Assembly: GCF_032452875.1 (NCBI RefSeq)
Contig: NC_083890.1
Location: 50,116,983-50,180,982, forward strand
From: Bos javanicus
Taxonomy: Eukaryota; Chordata; Mammalia; Artiodactyla; Bovidae
Direction of reading: 5' to 3'
DNA: 64,000 bases
Part shown: one piece after another, positions 21,690-32,760 of the stretch
Layout: every line of letters begins with the position of its first letter
How positions within the stretch are numbered: position 1 is the first letter of the stretch
Translations under genes and position numbers: made by a program
The notes under the pieces: generated by a model
What the model was told of the DNA's origin: nothing
Seen by the model: the letters and a program-made list of their open reading frames with translations, nothing else
Databases searched by the model: none

Positions 21690-22099
21690 CAGAAACTGTG
21701 ACCTGATTGGGCCGAGTGGCCCACGTCGCTGATGAATGGTGAATTTCAACACACACACTTGTTTCCTGTTTGTTTTCCTCACAAATAAAACTGAGCTATC
21801 AACTGACCGTCATGTTTGAACGCATTCTCAATTTGAACGATTTCTTTGCTGACTGAATAGTTCTCAAGCTTTATTCATGGTTTGATTTTGTGACGTGATT
21901 ATTGGCGATAGATTCATAAAACTGACAATAGATTTTGTAAGAAATAGCACATCTCATTGGTGTTAATGGATGGCATTTACAATGAAGAATATTGTTTATC
22001 CTATTATTTATTATCTGTACATGAAAATCCTTTGTTTAGTATAATTTGTAATTATATAATATAAACATACATTTTTTTACATTATTAAACATTTATCAG
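21690..22099. other. Unclassified AT-rich sequence
   Basis: Nothing diagnostic was recognised. It may be decayed L1. Confidence 0.35.
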
Positions 22100-22178
22100 C
22101 TCAGCATTGCATATAACTGTTTAGAACCTTACTTTTATTCACAATGTATTTTGAAGAATCTTTCATACATTATTTTCA
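22100..22178 (-). mobile_element. Old L1, first piece
   Basis: 'ctgtttagaaccttacttt' leads into antisense L1M 3' sequence. The element continues at 22330, 22501, 22905 and 23341. Confidence 0.5.
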
Positions 22179-22195
22179 GCAGCTATATTCTTTTT

Positions 22196-22312
22196 TTTTT
22201 TTTTTGGCCAAGTCTTGCAACCTGCAGGATCTTAGTTCCCCAACCAGGGATTGAACCCAGGCCCCGGACAGTAAAAGCAGAGTCTTAACCACTGGGCTGC
22301 CGGGGAATTCCC
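22196..22312 (-). mobile_element. CHR-type SINE with TSD
   Basis: The T-run at 22191-22205 is followed by 'ggccaagtcttgcaacc', with the head 'gggctgccggggaattccc' at the right. The TSDs are GCAGCTATATTCTTTTT (22179-22195) and GCAACTATATTCTTTTT (22313-22329). Confidence 0.9.
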
Positions 22313-22372
22313 GCAACTATATTCTTTTTAACAGTTTGTGCTGTTTTAGATGTGTTCCATGTTTGTTTATCC

Positions 22373-22500
22373 TGGAGGAGGAAATGGCAACCCACTCCAG
22401 TATTCTTGTCTGGAAAACTCCATGGACAGAGGAGCCTGGCAAGCTACCGTCCGTGGGGTCGCAAGAGGTGGACATGACTGAGTGACTTCCACTTTCACTT
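22373..22500 (+). mobile_element. Bov-tA SINE, 5' truncated
   Basis: It starts inside the Bov-A part ('ggaggaggaaatggcaaccc') and ends 'gacatgactgagtgacttcc'. The tRNA-like head is absent. Flanks 'tgtttgtttatcc' and 'tatttgtttaacc' look like a TSD. Confidence 0.85.
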
Positions 22501-22700
22501 AATATTTGTTTAACCACGGTCCTGTTGATCGGTATCTAGGCTGTTTGTGAGTTTCACTCTTAGAAGCAATGCTATAGCGAACGTTCTTATATACATGCCA
22601 CAGCATGCATACACAAATAAACCCATAGCCTCAGTTTTTAGAAGCAGAATTGCTGGGCTAAAGACTGGGTGCATTTGTAATTGTGATCGACAATGACAAA
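22501..22700 (-). mobile_element. Old L1, second piece
   Basis: 'agaagcagaattgctgggct' and 'gggtgcatttgtaattgtg' are antisense L1M text between two Bov-tA insertions. Confidence 0.7.
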
Positions 22701-22904
22701 GCAGTCTTCCCAGATGCACAATGGTGAAGAATCGCCTGCCAGTGCAGGAGATGTGGGTTCGATCCCTGGGTTGGGAATATCCCTGGAGAAGGAAATGGCA
22801 ACCCACTCCAGTATTCTTGCCTGGGAAACCCCATGGATAGAGGAGCCTGGCGGGCTACAGCCCACGGGGGCCGCAAAGAGTCAGTGACTGAGCACCCACC
22901 CCCC
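22701..22904 (+). mobile_element. Bov-tA SINE
   Basis: Full length, from 'gcagtcttcccagatgcac' through 'gggttcgatccctgggttgg' to 'gagtcagtgactgagcacc'. Confidence 0.9.
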
Positions 22905-23189
22905 TGGATGATCACGTACGACGACAAAATGCTTTTCAAAGACCTTGGACCAATCACGCCGCCACCTAAAACAAGAAGGTGCCTGTTTCTCTGTGCCTTT
23001 GTCAACACGTAAATTATCACATTTTTGATTTTGAAAAATCTGGTGGATGAAATGGTACCCTATTAAAATTTAACTGGTATCTCGTTTGTTATGAGGATGA
23101 GTAAATACTTCATATGTTTAAATACCATTTGTATAATCAACTGTGCAAACTCTTTATGGTCTTTGCTCATTTTTTATTCTTTTTCTACT
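22905..23189 (-). mobile_element. Old L1, third piece
   Basis: 'ggtgcctgtttctctgtgcc' and 'aactggtatctcgtttgtt' match the antisense L1M 3' region. Confidence 0.65.
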
Positions 23190-23338
23190 ACTATCCAAGA
23201 TCCCTTTGTGGACTTTCCCACAGAATGTGAGCTCCAAAGAGGCAGGAAGTTTTAATTGGTTTGAATCCCCAAAAGCTTAGAATGATGCCTGGCATGTAAG
23301 AGTTGCTCATTAAACATTTGTCAGTTTATTAATTAATT
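23190..23338 (+). repeat. L2 LINE 3' end
   Basis: 'gaatgtgagctccaaagagg' and 'atgcctggcatgtaagagt', then 'tcattaaacatttgtcag', follow the L2 3' terminus. L1M-like sequence lies on both sides. Confidence 0.65.
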
Positions 23339-23340
23339 AC

Positions 23341-23937
23341 TAAGGGATTTAGTCCCTCGTCTGTCATATATGTTGCCATATTCTCTCCCAACTTCTCATC
23401 TGCTTTTTGAAATTGTTTGTGGTATTTATTTCCTTTGCAGGAGGTTTTAATACAGTCAAATTTGGACATCTTTTCTTTTATAGTTTTTGTACCTGTGTGT
23501 CTTCCTTGGAAAGATAGCCATTTCTAAAAATAAGTAAACTCTCCTGTGTTTTCTCCTAGGGATTTGCAGTTCGATTATTTCCATGTTTAAATCTTTGGAA
23601 CATCTGGAAATTCTGCTAAAATAAGTGATAAAGTCAGCGTCACACTGACGCTTTTTCCATTTGGATGCCCAGTTGTTCTGACACACTCACTGAAGTGTCT
23701 CATTCCCCCAGCGGTTTGAATTCTGCTTTATCATCCACCAGATCCCCATATGTGGGTGGTCTGTTTCCAGCCTCTGTCCCTCCATCCATGTATGTGCTCT
23801 GTATTCTCATGCCAGCACCAGCGCTTTAATTATCAATGCCCACTCTTATACATGGTGTTTATAGCATCTGAGTGGTCAAGCTCACGTACATATCACAGTA
23901 TGATGAATCAATTTTGGGCCTTAGGCTTAAACTTGTA
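23341..23937 (-). mobile_element. Old L1, fourth piece
   Basis: 'tgtcatatatgttgccatatt', 'ggaggttttaatacagtc' and 'tcatgccagcaccagcgc' read as antisense L1M ORF2/3' UTR. Confidence 0.65.
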
Positions 23938-24222
23938 GCTGTTTATTTATTTACGGCTGTGCTGTGCCTTCGTGGCTCGCGTGGGCTGCCTATAGTTGTG
24001 GAGAGCAGGGCCTCCTCTGCCTGGCGGTGTGCGGGCTTCTCATTGTGGCGGCTTCTCCTGTTGTGGAGCACGGGCTCGAGTCCTGTGGGCTTCAGTAACT
24101 GCAGCTCGTGGGCTCAGTAGCTGTGGCCCACAGGCATGTGGGATCTTCCTGGGCCAGGGATTGAACCCGTGTCCCCTGCACTGGCAGGCAGATCCCTATC
24201 CACTGTACCACCAGGAAGTCCC
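23938..24222 (-). mobile_element. CHR-type SINE, near full length
   Basis: The minus-strand copy shows the long 'cgtggcttgcg'-type body as well as the tRNA-like head ('gtaccaccaggaagtccc' at the right). It directly abuts the BovB 5' end at 24223. Confidence 0.85.
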
Positions 24223-26486
24223 TGAGAAGTCTCTATACATGGACAGCACCAGATGGTCAACACCGAAATCAGATTGATTATATTCTTTGCAGCCAAAGAT
24301 GGAGAAGCTCTATACAGTCAGCAAAAACAAGACCAGGAGCTGACTGTGGCTCAGATCATGAACTCCTTATTGCCAAATTCAGACTTAAATTGAAGAAAGT
24401 AGGGAAAACCACTAGACCATACAGGTATGACCTAAATCAAATCCCTTATGATTATACAGTGGAAGTGAGAAATAGATTTAAGGGCCTAGATCTGATAAAT
24501 AGAGAGCCTGATAGACTATGGAATGAGGTTCGTGACATTGTACAGGAGACAGGGATCAAGACCATCCCTGTGCAAAAGAAATGCAAAAAAGCAAAATGGC
24601 TGTCTGGGGAGGCCTTACAAATAGCTGTGAAAAGAAGAGAAGCGAAAAGCAAAGGAGAAAAGGAAAGATATAAGCATCTGAATGCAGAGTTCCAAAGAAT
24701 AGCAAGAAGAGATAAGAAAGCCTTCTTCAGGGATCAATGCAAAGAAATAGAGGAAAACAACAGAATGGGAAAGACTAGGGATCTCTTCAAGAAAATTAGA
24801 GATACCAAGGGAACATTTCATGCAAAGATGGGCTCGATAAAGGACAGAAATGGTATAGACCTAACAGAAGCAGAAGATATTAAGAAGAGGTGGCAAGAAT
24901 ACACAGAAGAACTGTACAAAAAAGATCTTCATGACCCAGATAATCACGATGGTATGATCACTGACCTAGAGCCAGACATCCTGGAATATGAAGTCAAGTG
25001 GGCCTTGGAAAGCATCACTACGAACAAAGCTAGTGGAGGTGATGGAGTTCCAGTTGAGCTATTCCAAATCCTGAAAGATGATGCTGTGAAAGTGCTGCAC
25101 TCAATATGCCAGCAAATTTGGGAAACTCAGCAGTGGCCACAGGACTGGAAAAGGTCAGCTTTCATTCCAATCCCAAAGAAAGGCAATGCCAAAGAGTGCT
25201 CAAACTACTGCACAATTGCACTCATCTCACACGCTAGTAAAGTAATGCTCAAAATTCTCCAAGCCAGGCTTCAGCAATACGTGAACCGTGAACTGCCAGA
25301 TGTTCAAGCTGGTTTTAGAAAAGGCAGAGGAACCAGAGGTCAAATTGCCAACATCCTCTGGATCATGGAAAAAGCAAGAGAGTTCCAGAAAAACATCTAT
25401 TTCTGCTTTATTGACTATGCCAAAGCCTTTGACTGTGTGGATCACAATAAACTGTGGAAAATTCTGAAAGAGATGGGAATACCAGACCACCTGATCTGCC
25501 TTTTGAGAAATCTATATGCAGGTCAGAAAGGAACAGTTAGAACTGGACATAGAACAACAGACTGGTTCCAAATAGGAAAAGGAGTACGTCAAGGCTGTAT
25601 ATTGTCACCCTGCTTATTTAACTTCTATGCAGAATACATCATGAGAAACGCTGGGCTTGAAGAAGCACAAGCTGGAATCAAGATTGCTGGGAGAAATATC
25701 AATAACCTCAGATATGCAGATGACACCACCCTTATGGCAGAAAGTGAAGAGGAACTCAAAAGCCTCTTGATGAAAGTGAAAGTAGAGAGTGAAAAAGTTG
25801 GCTTAAAGCTCAACATTCAGAAAACGAAGATCATGGCATCTGGTCCCATCACTTCATGGGAAATAGATGGGGAAACAGTGGAAACAGTGTCAGACTTTAT
25901 TTTTCTGGGCTCCAAAATCACTGCAGATGGTGATTGCAGTCATGAAATTAAAAGATGCTTACTCCTTGGAAGGAAAATTATGACCAACCTAGACAGCATA
26001 TTAAAAAGCAGAGACATTACTTTGCCAACAAAGGTCCGTCTAGTCAAGGCTATGGTTTTTCTTGTGGTCATGTATGGATGTGAGAGTTGGACTGTGAAGA
26101 AGACTGAGCGCCGAAGAATTGATGCTTTTGAACTGTGGTGTTGCAGAAGACTCTTGAGAGTCCCTTGGACTGCAAGGAGATCCAACTAGTCCATTCTGAA
26201 GGAGACCAGCCCTGGGATTTCTTTGAAAGGAATGATGCTAAAGCTGAAACTCCAGTACTTTGGCCACCTCATGCGAAGAGTTGACTCATTGGAAAAGACT
26301 CTGATGCTGGGAGGGATTCGGGGCAGGAGAAGGGGATGACAGAGGATGAGATGGCTGGATGGCATCACTGACTCGATGGACATGAGACTGGGTGAACTCC
26401 GGGAGTTTGTGATGGACAGGGAGGCCCGGTGTGCTGCGATTCATGGGGTCGCAAAGAGTCGGACACGACTGAGCGACTGAACTGAA
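24223..26486 (+). mobile_element. BovB (RTE-clade) LINE, 5' truncated
   Basis: About 2.26 kb of BovB remains from a family whose full length is roughly 3.2 kb. Most of the endonuclease domain is missing. The rest runs through reverse transcriptase and the C-terminal region to the 3' end 'gactgagcgactgaactg'. BovB moves by target-primed reverse transcription and is known for horizontal transfer between reptiles and ruminants. This copy abuts a CHR SINE on its left. No clear TSD was found. Without the catalytic start of the endonuclease it cannot be autonomous. Confidence 0.95.
24225..26189 (+). pseudogene. BovB ORF2 remnant: endonuclease C-terminus plus reverse transcriptase
   Basis: One frame stays open for about 654 codons from the truncation point to TAG at 26187. 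It starts within the APE-like endonuclease, where 'RNQIDYILCSQRW' (about 24264) and the conserved 'SDH' motif (24351-24359) remain. The reverse transcriptase follows, with motif A 'FIDYAKAFD' (first Asp at 25413) and the catalytic YADD box at 25713-25724, both intact. A Cys/His-rich segment near 26060-26170 leads to the C-terminal region. Other BovB copies in this window read CAG at the position of the TAG, so this is a C-to-T nonsense change. A second in-frame stop, TGA at 26337-26339, replaces CGA, again C to T and at a CpG. The product, if made, would lack nicking activity and the last 90-100 residues. No promoter is expected on a 5'-truncated copy. Confidence 0.9.
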
Positions 26487-26499
26487 AAGTGTTTTTTCA

Positions 26500-26660
26500 G
26501 CCTTTGTCACTTTTAATTTTTACAATACACCTGTGAGGGAAGTGGTGGGGGTGTTTTTGTTGCACCATTTTACAGATGAAGAAGCTGAGGCTCAGACAGG
26601 TCGGGGACCCTTTGCCCTTGATTATTCATTTCGTGGTTTGTAGGATGAAACTCCTGCTCT
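26500..26660 (-). repeat. MIR SINE
   Basis: 'caccattttacagatgaaga' and 'gctgaggctcagacaggtcg' are the reverse complement of the MIR core and tail. Confidence 0.8.
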
Positions 26661-26884
26661 TTTCTGTAACAGAATGCAGCTTAATGGAAAGATGTGCTGT
26701 TAAAGTAGCAGCTAAGACAAAATGCCCTAAAGTCCCATAACCGAATCAAGTCAAGGGTTTCTGTCCACGGATTTCCTGTTCTCCTGGACTCACTCCTTTT
26801 GTCGTCCTCAGATTTAATGGAGAGGCTCAAGTGAGTGAATGTCAGAGAACTTTGAAGAAGATAATGACTCATTTATTATGAGAT
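26661..26884. other. Unclassified sequence
   Basis: Nothing recognised. Confidence 0.3.
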
Positions 26885-26950
26885 TCTTGACACAGCTCCT
26901 GGCATACCGTAAGCACTCAGTAAGTGACAGCTGTATTTATATTCTTATTC
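26885..26950 (+). repeat. MIR 3' fragment
   Basis: 'cacagctcctggcataccgt' and 'aagcactcagtaagtg' match the MIR 3' end. It lies immediately before a nearly complete second MIR. Confidence 0.6.
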
Positions 26951-26961
26951 CTATCCATTTG

Positions 26962-27195
26962 ATTAAGAGCATGAGCTTTCAGACCTGAGTTTTATTTAAC
27001 CTTTACTCTTTCGGTATTTAGCTGGGTAACCTTGGACAAGTTATTTAACCTCTCTGAGCTTTGGTGCCCACATATGTAAGGTGGGCCTTGTGATAAAGCC
27101 TCATGTTTTGTGATGATTAAACGAGATAGTGCACGAAGCCTGCTTTAGCATAGCATCTGGCACATATTAAACCCTCAATCAATATTAAGTGATTT
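26962..27195 (+). repeat. MIR SINE, nearly complete
   Basis: From 'gattaagagcatgagctttc' through 'gctgggtaaccttggacaag' and 'gatgattaaacgagatagtg' to 'catctggcacatattaaacc'. Head, core and tail are all visible. Confidence 0.88.
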
Positions 27196-27578
27196 TCTAA
27201 TTGATTATTTTCTTCTGAGGATCCACACTTATTTCTCCACAAATGGGGATATTTCCATATTTCGTTTTCAAGAAAATCAGAGACGGTTAGATCTTCAGTT
27301 GGTTTTCTTCATGGCCGCACTCTTGCATATGACTCTCTGTTGCCTTATCTGAAAAAATGGAAATAAAAATTGATGGAAGAAACTTGCTTTAATTTAGACT
27401 TCACTTATTCTTGTTAAGTTCCCTGTTTGCATTATTTGCTAAGACAGGGTTTGTGAAATAAATTAGTAGAGTAGATAAGACTTGGGAAGAGGGCTTAAAC
27501 ATTTGAGGAGTACCCTTTAATGCAGATGATGTATCTGAGATTATCCGTTTATTAGCTAGTGACCACAGCTGACTGAAC
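27196..27578. other. Unclassified AT-rich sequence
   Basis: No family recognised. Confidence 0.3.
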
Positions 27579-27956
27579 GCTTATGGGCTGAATGTTTGTG
27601 TCCCCTCAGATTCCTGTGTTCGACCCCTCACCCTCACTGTGATGGTGTTAAGAGATGAGGCCTTTGGGAGGTAGTTAGAGTTAGAAAAAGTCTTGTGTGG
27701 AGTTCCCAGGGGGGCATTAGAGCCCTTGTAGGAGGAGGAGGAATCAACAGGCTTGGTGTCACCCCCTTCTGCCATGAAAGGACTCAGTGGGCAGGGGGCC
27801 CCCTGCAAGTCAGGAAGTGGGTCCTCCCTAAGAACAAAATCCGGGGTACCTACATACGGGCTTCCCAACCTCCAGAACTGTGAGCAATGGGTCTGTTTTT
27901 GAAGCTGCCCAGTCTGTGGTATTTTGCCGCTGTAGCTCAAGCAGACTTAAGACATG
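27579..27956 (+). mobile_element. MaLR (MLT1-like) LTR
   Basis: 'gggctgaatgtttgtgtccc', 'gaggcctttgggaggtag', 'aacctccagaactgtgagc' and 'cagtctgtggtattttgcc' occur in order, ending 'gacttaagaca'. Confidence 0.8.
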
Positions 27957-27984
27957 ACCCAGTCTCTCTCCCCAGCTCAGCATG

Positions 27985-28168
27985 CTCTTTTTTTAAAAGT
28001 TATTGTTATTTAATATTTGTGTATTTATCTGGCTGCCGCGTGGGGCTTAGTTGCAGTATGTGAGATCTTTTGTTGCAGCCTGTTCTAGGCCCCTGACCAG
28101 GGATCGAACCTGGGCCCCTGCACTGGGAGCTGGGAGCCCTAGTCGCTGGACCACCGGGGAAGTCCCTC
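27985..28168 (-). mobile_element. CHR-type SINE
   Basis: The plus strand reads 'ctggctgccgcgtggggctt' to 'ggaccaccggggaagtccc', with a T-rich tail at the left. Confidence 0.88.
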
Positions 28169-28359
28169 AACAGCGTGTCCATCCCTAAGCCCGCTGTGCC
28201 CTGTATGGTGTGCCTGGCTCAGAAGCCTGGTGTCTGCCCATGATGGGTGCTCAGAGACTGTGGGCAGAAATAACATACGTGTCCCAAGGGCTTTTGCTTA
28301 GAGACATTTGGTTATTCTAAATTTGGTGATTAATTCATCTTTCACAAGCTAAAGATAGT

Positions 28360-28640
28360 TGATCTTATTGGACAGCCCTACTCAGATATCCTGTGGTCTT
28401 GCCAGCAATATACAAGAATATCTTTTTCCTGCATCATGATCAGCACTGAATATGATCATTCTTTTTGCCAGTAAAAAACGATATCTCCTTTAAATTTCCA
28501 TTTCTCTTACTACTATAGGTGTTGAGCATCCTTTTTTTGGGATAGTTAAATTTTGTCTTCTATTAATCACTTGTTTGTATCCTTTGCCAGATTTCCTATG
28601 GGTTGTTTTTTTTCTTTAAAGGACTTAATTTCCCTCTCAA
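28360..28640 (-). mobile_element. Probable old L1 fragment
   Basis: 'aggtgttgagcatcctttt' and 'tgtttgtatcctttgccag' resemble the antisense L1M 3' region. Divergence is high. Confidence 0.5.
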
Positions 28641-29136
28641 TGCCTTACAGGGTTTTGTGTTTTGCCTATTTTCCTATTAGAAAATTACTTTAGTCACCTT
28701 CTCACCTATCTGATGATTTAAGAAACATGGTGTAGTCATTGAATGAACTTCTCTGAAATAACCCCCAAGCCCTAACACCCTTTAAAAGTAAAGTCTCTTG
28801 GAGATTTATAAACTGTCAAGAGTTATCAGAAAAGAAGTTCTTGCTTTCTGACTTTACATAAATTTCTTATGATTCAGACACGCCTTCACCTAAAAATGAA
28901 AATATACAAATAAGGTTATAGAAATCAAACACTGTGCTCAGTGGTTTCGTTGCTTAAGTGCAGTTTATCAGTTTCATTGCTGAGAGCACCTTGCCACATG
29001 GCGCCTGAGTGCCTAGGAAGAAATTCTGTTCATTAGAGATAGAATCAAGTCTCAGTTATTTATCCCAAGTATTTCTTGTGCTTCTGTAACTGTAAGCCCT
29101 GGCTAATCCTTTTTCATGTTTGAACTGGAGGCTGGT
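28641..29136. other. Unclassified AT-rich sequence
   Basis: Nothing recognised. Confidence 0.3.
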
Positions 29137-29356
29137 GGGCTCCTGAAGGGGCTTTGCAGGTGCCAACGCAGGAGAGGTAAGAGACACGGGTTCCATCCCC
29201 GAGTCGGGAAGATCCCCTGGAGGGATACACTCCAGTATTCTTGCCTGGAGAATCCCACGGACAGAGGAGCCTGGCGGGCTACAGACCATACTGGTTGCGA
29301 AGAGCTGGACCCAAGTGAAACGACTTAGCGCACACACACACACACACACACACACG
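29137..29356 (+). mobile_element. Bov-tA SINE with (CA)n tail
   Basis: A noisy head ('gggctcctgaaggggctttg') is followed by a good Bov-A part and a CA dinucleotide tail at 29331-29355. CA runs at Bov-tA 3' ends are a common origin of ruminant microsatellites. Confidence 0.88.
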
Positions 29357-29943
29357 GACTCCTGAGAAACTTCATTAATAGGGCTGATTTCTTCACCAAG
29401 TGTCCTCATGCTCATTACAGAACCCTGACCGTTTCTCAAGAATCGTTCATCTAGAAACAGAAGTTGTGTCTCTGTGTGCTTTGCTGTTGATTTAAAGAGA
29501 AACTGCTGATGGAGTTCTGTGTGTCTTTCCTGAGTCAACCGGAGCTGTCCTCCCCCCAGAACTGCTCCGTCCATGGCAGCTTCTGGTAGGAAGGCAGGAG
29601 GCCAGAGGCCAGATTCCCTGGAGCGTCACAATCAGCCAGCGTATGACTGATAATAAATGGTTGCACATTCGGTGGAAATACAAAAAAAGAATTGTCCATC
29701 TACAAAAGTCCCCATGGGACACAGCTGCATCCCAGGACTGGAAGAAGTAAGGGCTTACGTTTCAGATGTTCTGTGCGTCGAACTGGCCTGAGATTGTGTG
29801 CCAGGACCCAGTCCGCTGAGAAGGAGGGCAGGTCTCTCCCTGTCCATTGACAATTCACCCAGAAACCCAGGTCTTAGCGCCCAGGCTCAGCTCTAGAGGT
29901 CAGCGCTTGGAAGGTGGACACTGGCAGCATAAATGGCCCCTCC
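29357..29943. other. Unclassified sequence
   Basis: No family or coding signature recognised. Confidence 0.3.
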
Positions 29944-29957
29944 TGCCACCCCCAAGT

Positions 29958-30088
29958 CAGTTCAGTTCAGTCGCTCAGTCATGTCTGGCTCTTTGCAACC
30001 CCACGGACTGCAGCACGCCAGGCCTCCCTGTCCATCGCCAACTTCCGGAGTTTACTCAAACTCATGTCCATTGAGTCGGTGATGCCAG
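29958..30088 (-). mobile_element. BovB 3' tail with TSD
   Basis: Only about 130 bp of the BovB 3' end was copied ('cagttcagttcagtcgctca' at the left). The TSDs are TGCCACCCCCAAGT (29944-29957) and TGCCACCCCCAGT (30089-30101). Confidence 0.9.
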
Positions 30089-30101
30089 TGCCACCCCCAG
30101 T

Positions 30102-30942
30102 CTCTGGGGAAGACAGAGCCCTCCCTTCTCAGCCAGAGCCTGGGTCCTGGCGTGGTTTCCCTGCCCCTGGATACACAATCCTGCAGAGCAGGCCAGCCTG
30201 GCACAGTGCCTCCTCGCTGGGTGACAGTTCTCAGCTGAGAAACCCCAGGTGGCAGCCTCCAGCTCACGTTGCACGTTCCGGACCAGTCCTTCTCAAACTT
30301 TCTTTTCAGCCACTTCACTCCCAAATTTAGAAGTTTCTCACCGTCCTCTGGATAAAGAACAAACGTGCTCCACGGGACTTTAGAGCCTGGTCCCCAGCTC
30401 AGCTCCCACTGTGCCCTCCCTGAAAACGGGGCAGTCATCATGCCTGCCAAGGACCAAGTTCCCCCCACATGGGTGCCCGGCCCGCTCCTGCCAAGTGCCT
30501 CGGATGTCATCACCCTAACCCCCACCCTGCCCTTCACGGTCCGCTGCGGGTCATGACCTTGTTCACAGACTTCCCGGATCTTCTGGGCTGTGCTGACCTT
30601 TCTTGCATCTGAACTCCACTAGATTCTGTGTGAGCGTTTCTCTGAGTCATGCACTGTCTTTTGGAAATTACCATTTTATGAGTTTTGTTTTCGTTTTTTG
30701 CTATAACTGCTCTGTGAATCGCATCGAGTCCTGGTGGGGAACAGAGACCAAGTCTTGCCCCCTTCCCATTCCCCTCCCAGACTTCAGTATTTCAGCAACT
30801 CTGAGCACACAGAAGCAGTTCGTGTAGCCCCGTATCGTCAACTCAGGAGCTTGTACTCATCAGCAAAGCTGCTGAACTCCCTGAAATGCTGAGATGCAGA
30901 TGAGGCAGTTCAGACCCACTTTCTTCCAGTCGTGCTGAATTC
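30102..30942 (+). other. Mostly unclassified; possible L2 remnant at 30270-30440
   Basis: 'ctggataaagaacaaacgtg' and 'ttagagcctggtccccagc' resemble the L2 segment upstream of its 3' end. The assignment is weak. The rest is unassigned. Confidence 0.35.
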
Positions 30943-31660
30943 TGGCTTTCATTCATCCAGTATTTTTAAGAATTTGCTATTTGCCAGGTACTGGGCTATG
31001 TGCGTGGGAATGGAATGGTAAAAAGGAGAGAGGGGGAGACTCAGCGTCCGGCCCCACGTGGCGGAAGGTCCTACAGGAAGGACAGGCTTCAGGGACTCAG
31101 GCCCCCAGTACAAGTGGCACAGAGGAAACGCCGCAGGGAGTGGCCACGTGGCTTCGTGAGAGCCTCGCAGGGGCCGTTGGTCCAGTGGGGAGGGTGACAA
31201 AGGCCTCCCTCCAGAGTGGCCAGTGCCCTGCGCCCTGAGGGAAGCTGGGCGTTGACCAGCAGAGGCGGGTTCCAGGGACTGCGCTGGGAGAAGCTGGCTG
31301 CCCAGAGGGGCGAGCAGCTGGGTGTGACTCAGGGCGGAGCAGGGTCCGGGCCGGGCGGGCTGCCCCACAGGGGGAGGCCCCACGCAGGGTTTTGTAGGTT
31401 GTGTTACAAACAGAGACCAATGGAAGGTTTTAACGGGGAGACTGGATTACCACCGGCGTCAGGGAAGGCCCCCGCACCAGCCGCGGCATCCGCAGAGGAG
31501 GGGAGGCCACCGGGGTGACCGTGAGGCGCCCGTTCAGGAGGCTGGGCCTCGGTCCAGGTGAGGCTGAGGATGGCAGGAGAGGGGCTCAGGAGGCTTCACG
31601 GTTCACAGCTGGCAGGGCTGCGTGGTGGGCAGGGTCTCGGGGTGAGGGCAGGAGGGGGCA
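30943..31660 (-). repeat. L2 LINE, long antisense fragment
   Basis: It starts with the L2 3' end ('ttcattcatccagtattttt', 'gccaggtactgggctatgtg'). It passes 'cagggttttgtaggttgtg' and 'atggaaggttttaacggggag' and reaches 'ggaggctgggcctcggtccag'. High GC reflects methylation-poor decay or local bias. The L2 ORF is unreadable. Confidence 0.65.
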
Positions 31661-32159
31661 GGCCCCTGCGGGGGTTTCTGAAGCGGGCCGGATAGACACC
31701 GGGGCCATTCACCCCGCGCTGATAGAGGTCCAGGCCGCGCAGGCTGCGATCATGACTCTGGTTTCCGATCGTGACTCTGGTTTCGGGGACGTCAGACCAG
31801 AAGTCCTTGAGGCACGTGGCGCAGGGACGGGTACCACATGGCCGCAGCTGCTTGTTGATCGGAAGCCCTCCCGAATCTCACCACGCACAGGGTGAAGCTG
31901 CTGTTGGAGAAGCCACTCCCCAGCGCTCCTTGCCCCTGGGTGTGCCCGTAAGCCTAACTTCTGGCCAGGGGAGGCGCTGTGCACAGCTTCTGAGGGCGTC
32001 CCCTCACCCTGGGGCCCTTCCTGCTGGCCGGGCGATGGGGCAGGAATGACCATCTTGGGCCCAGAGCTGGGAGCCTCCGTCAGGTCGGCTGCCTGTCATC
32101 TGTGATGTGAGGGGAGCTACGCCTCTGTAAAGACATGGCCTCGGGGGTCTCTCTGTGTC
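31661..32159. other. Unclassified, GC-rich, with a 19-bp tandem duplication
   Basis: 'GATCATGACTCTGGTTTCC' at 31748-31766 is repeated with two changes at 31767-31785. No coding signal was recognised. Confidence 0.4.
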
Positions 32160-32250
32160 TTAGTTCACCTAATATCCGTGGGGAGATGTCACATGAGCAT
32201 TTGGACTCGTGACTCTGGGGCTCAGAGGGAAAGTCTGGAAAAGTGGCAGG
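32160..32250 (-). repeat. L2 continuation
   Basis: 'gtcacatgagcatttggact' and 'ctggggctcagagggaaag' resemble antisense L2 further 5' in the element. It is split from 32521-32760 by a CHR. Confidence 0.5.
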
Positions 32251-32266
32251 AGTTTGAGAATTCTTA

Positions 32267-32504
32267 TTTTTTCTAAATTTATTTATTTATCTTTAATTTG
32301 GCCGTGTTGGGTCTCCGTGGCAGCACGTGGGTTTTTGTCCATGCCCGTGAATCCTCTCACTGGGATGCAGGGGCTCAGCAGTTGCAGCACGGCCTTTGTC
32401 GCCCCGTGGCTTGCGAGATTGAGATCTCAGCTCCCCGACCAGGGATCGAACCTGCATTGTTTGCATTGTAGCTTCTCACCCACAGCAGCACCAGAGAGGT
32501 CCCA
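32267..32504 (-). mobile_element. CHR-type SINE with TSD
   Basis: The plus strand reads 'atttggccgtgttgggtctc' to 'agcagcaccagagaggtccc'. The TSDs are AGTTTGAGAATTCTTA (32251-32266) and AGTTTGAGAACTCTTA (32505-32520). It is inserted in L2. Confidence 0.92.
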
Positions 32505-32520
32505 AGTTTGAGAACTCTTA

Positions 32521-32760
32521 CCAGGTAGGAATAAGGAAAGAGTGTGGAGGAGATCGTCCAGAGGGAGAGAGGAGGGGTCAGGGCGGAGCCTCGGGGGACC
32601 ACACGCTTAATGTCTGGGTTTGAGAAGCACCAACAACTGGAGGAGGCTGAGAGGACTCAGCTGAAGCAGCAGGTGGAAACCTGGGAGGGCGTGGGTCACG
32701 GGGCCAGGAGCAGAAGGGAGCCCTTTGCGGGGAAAGGCAGTGGTCAGTGCTGAACTTAGA
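32521..32760 (-). repeat. L2 continuation
   Basis: 'agagggagagaggaggggtc' and 'cagggcggagcctcggggg' are in the order expected of antisense L2. Confidence 0.5.

Noticed and set aside
24225..26189. Active BovB retrotransposon
   Set aside because: Most of the endonuclease domain and the 5' end are missing and two nonsense codons cut the C-terminus, so autonomous mobility is excluded.
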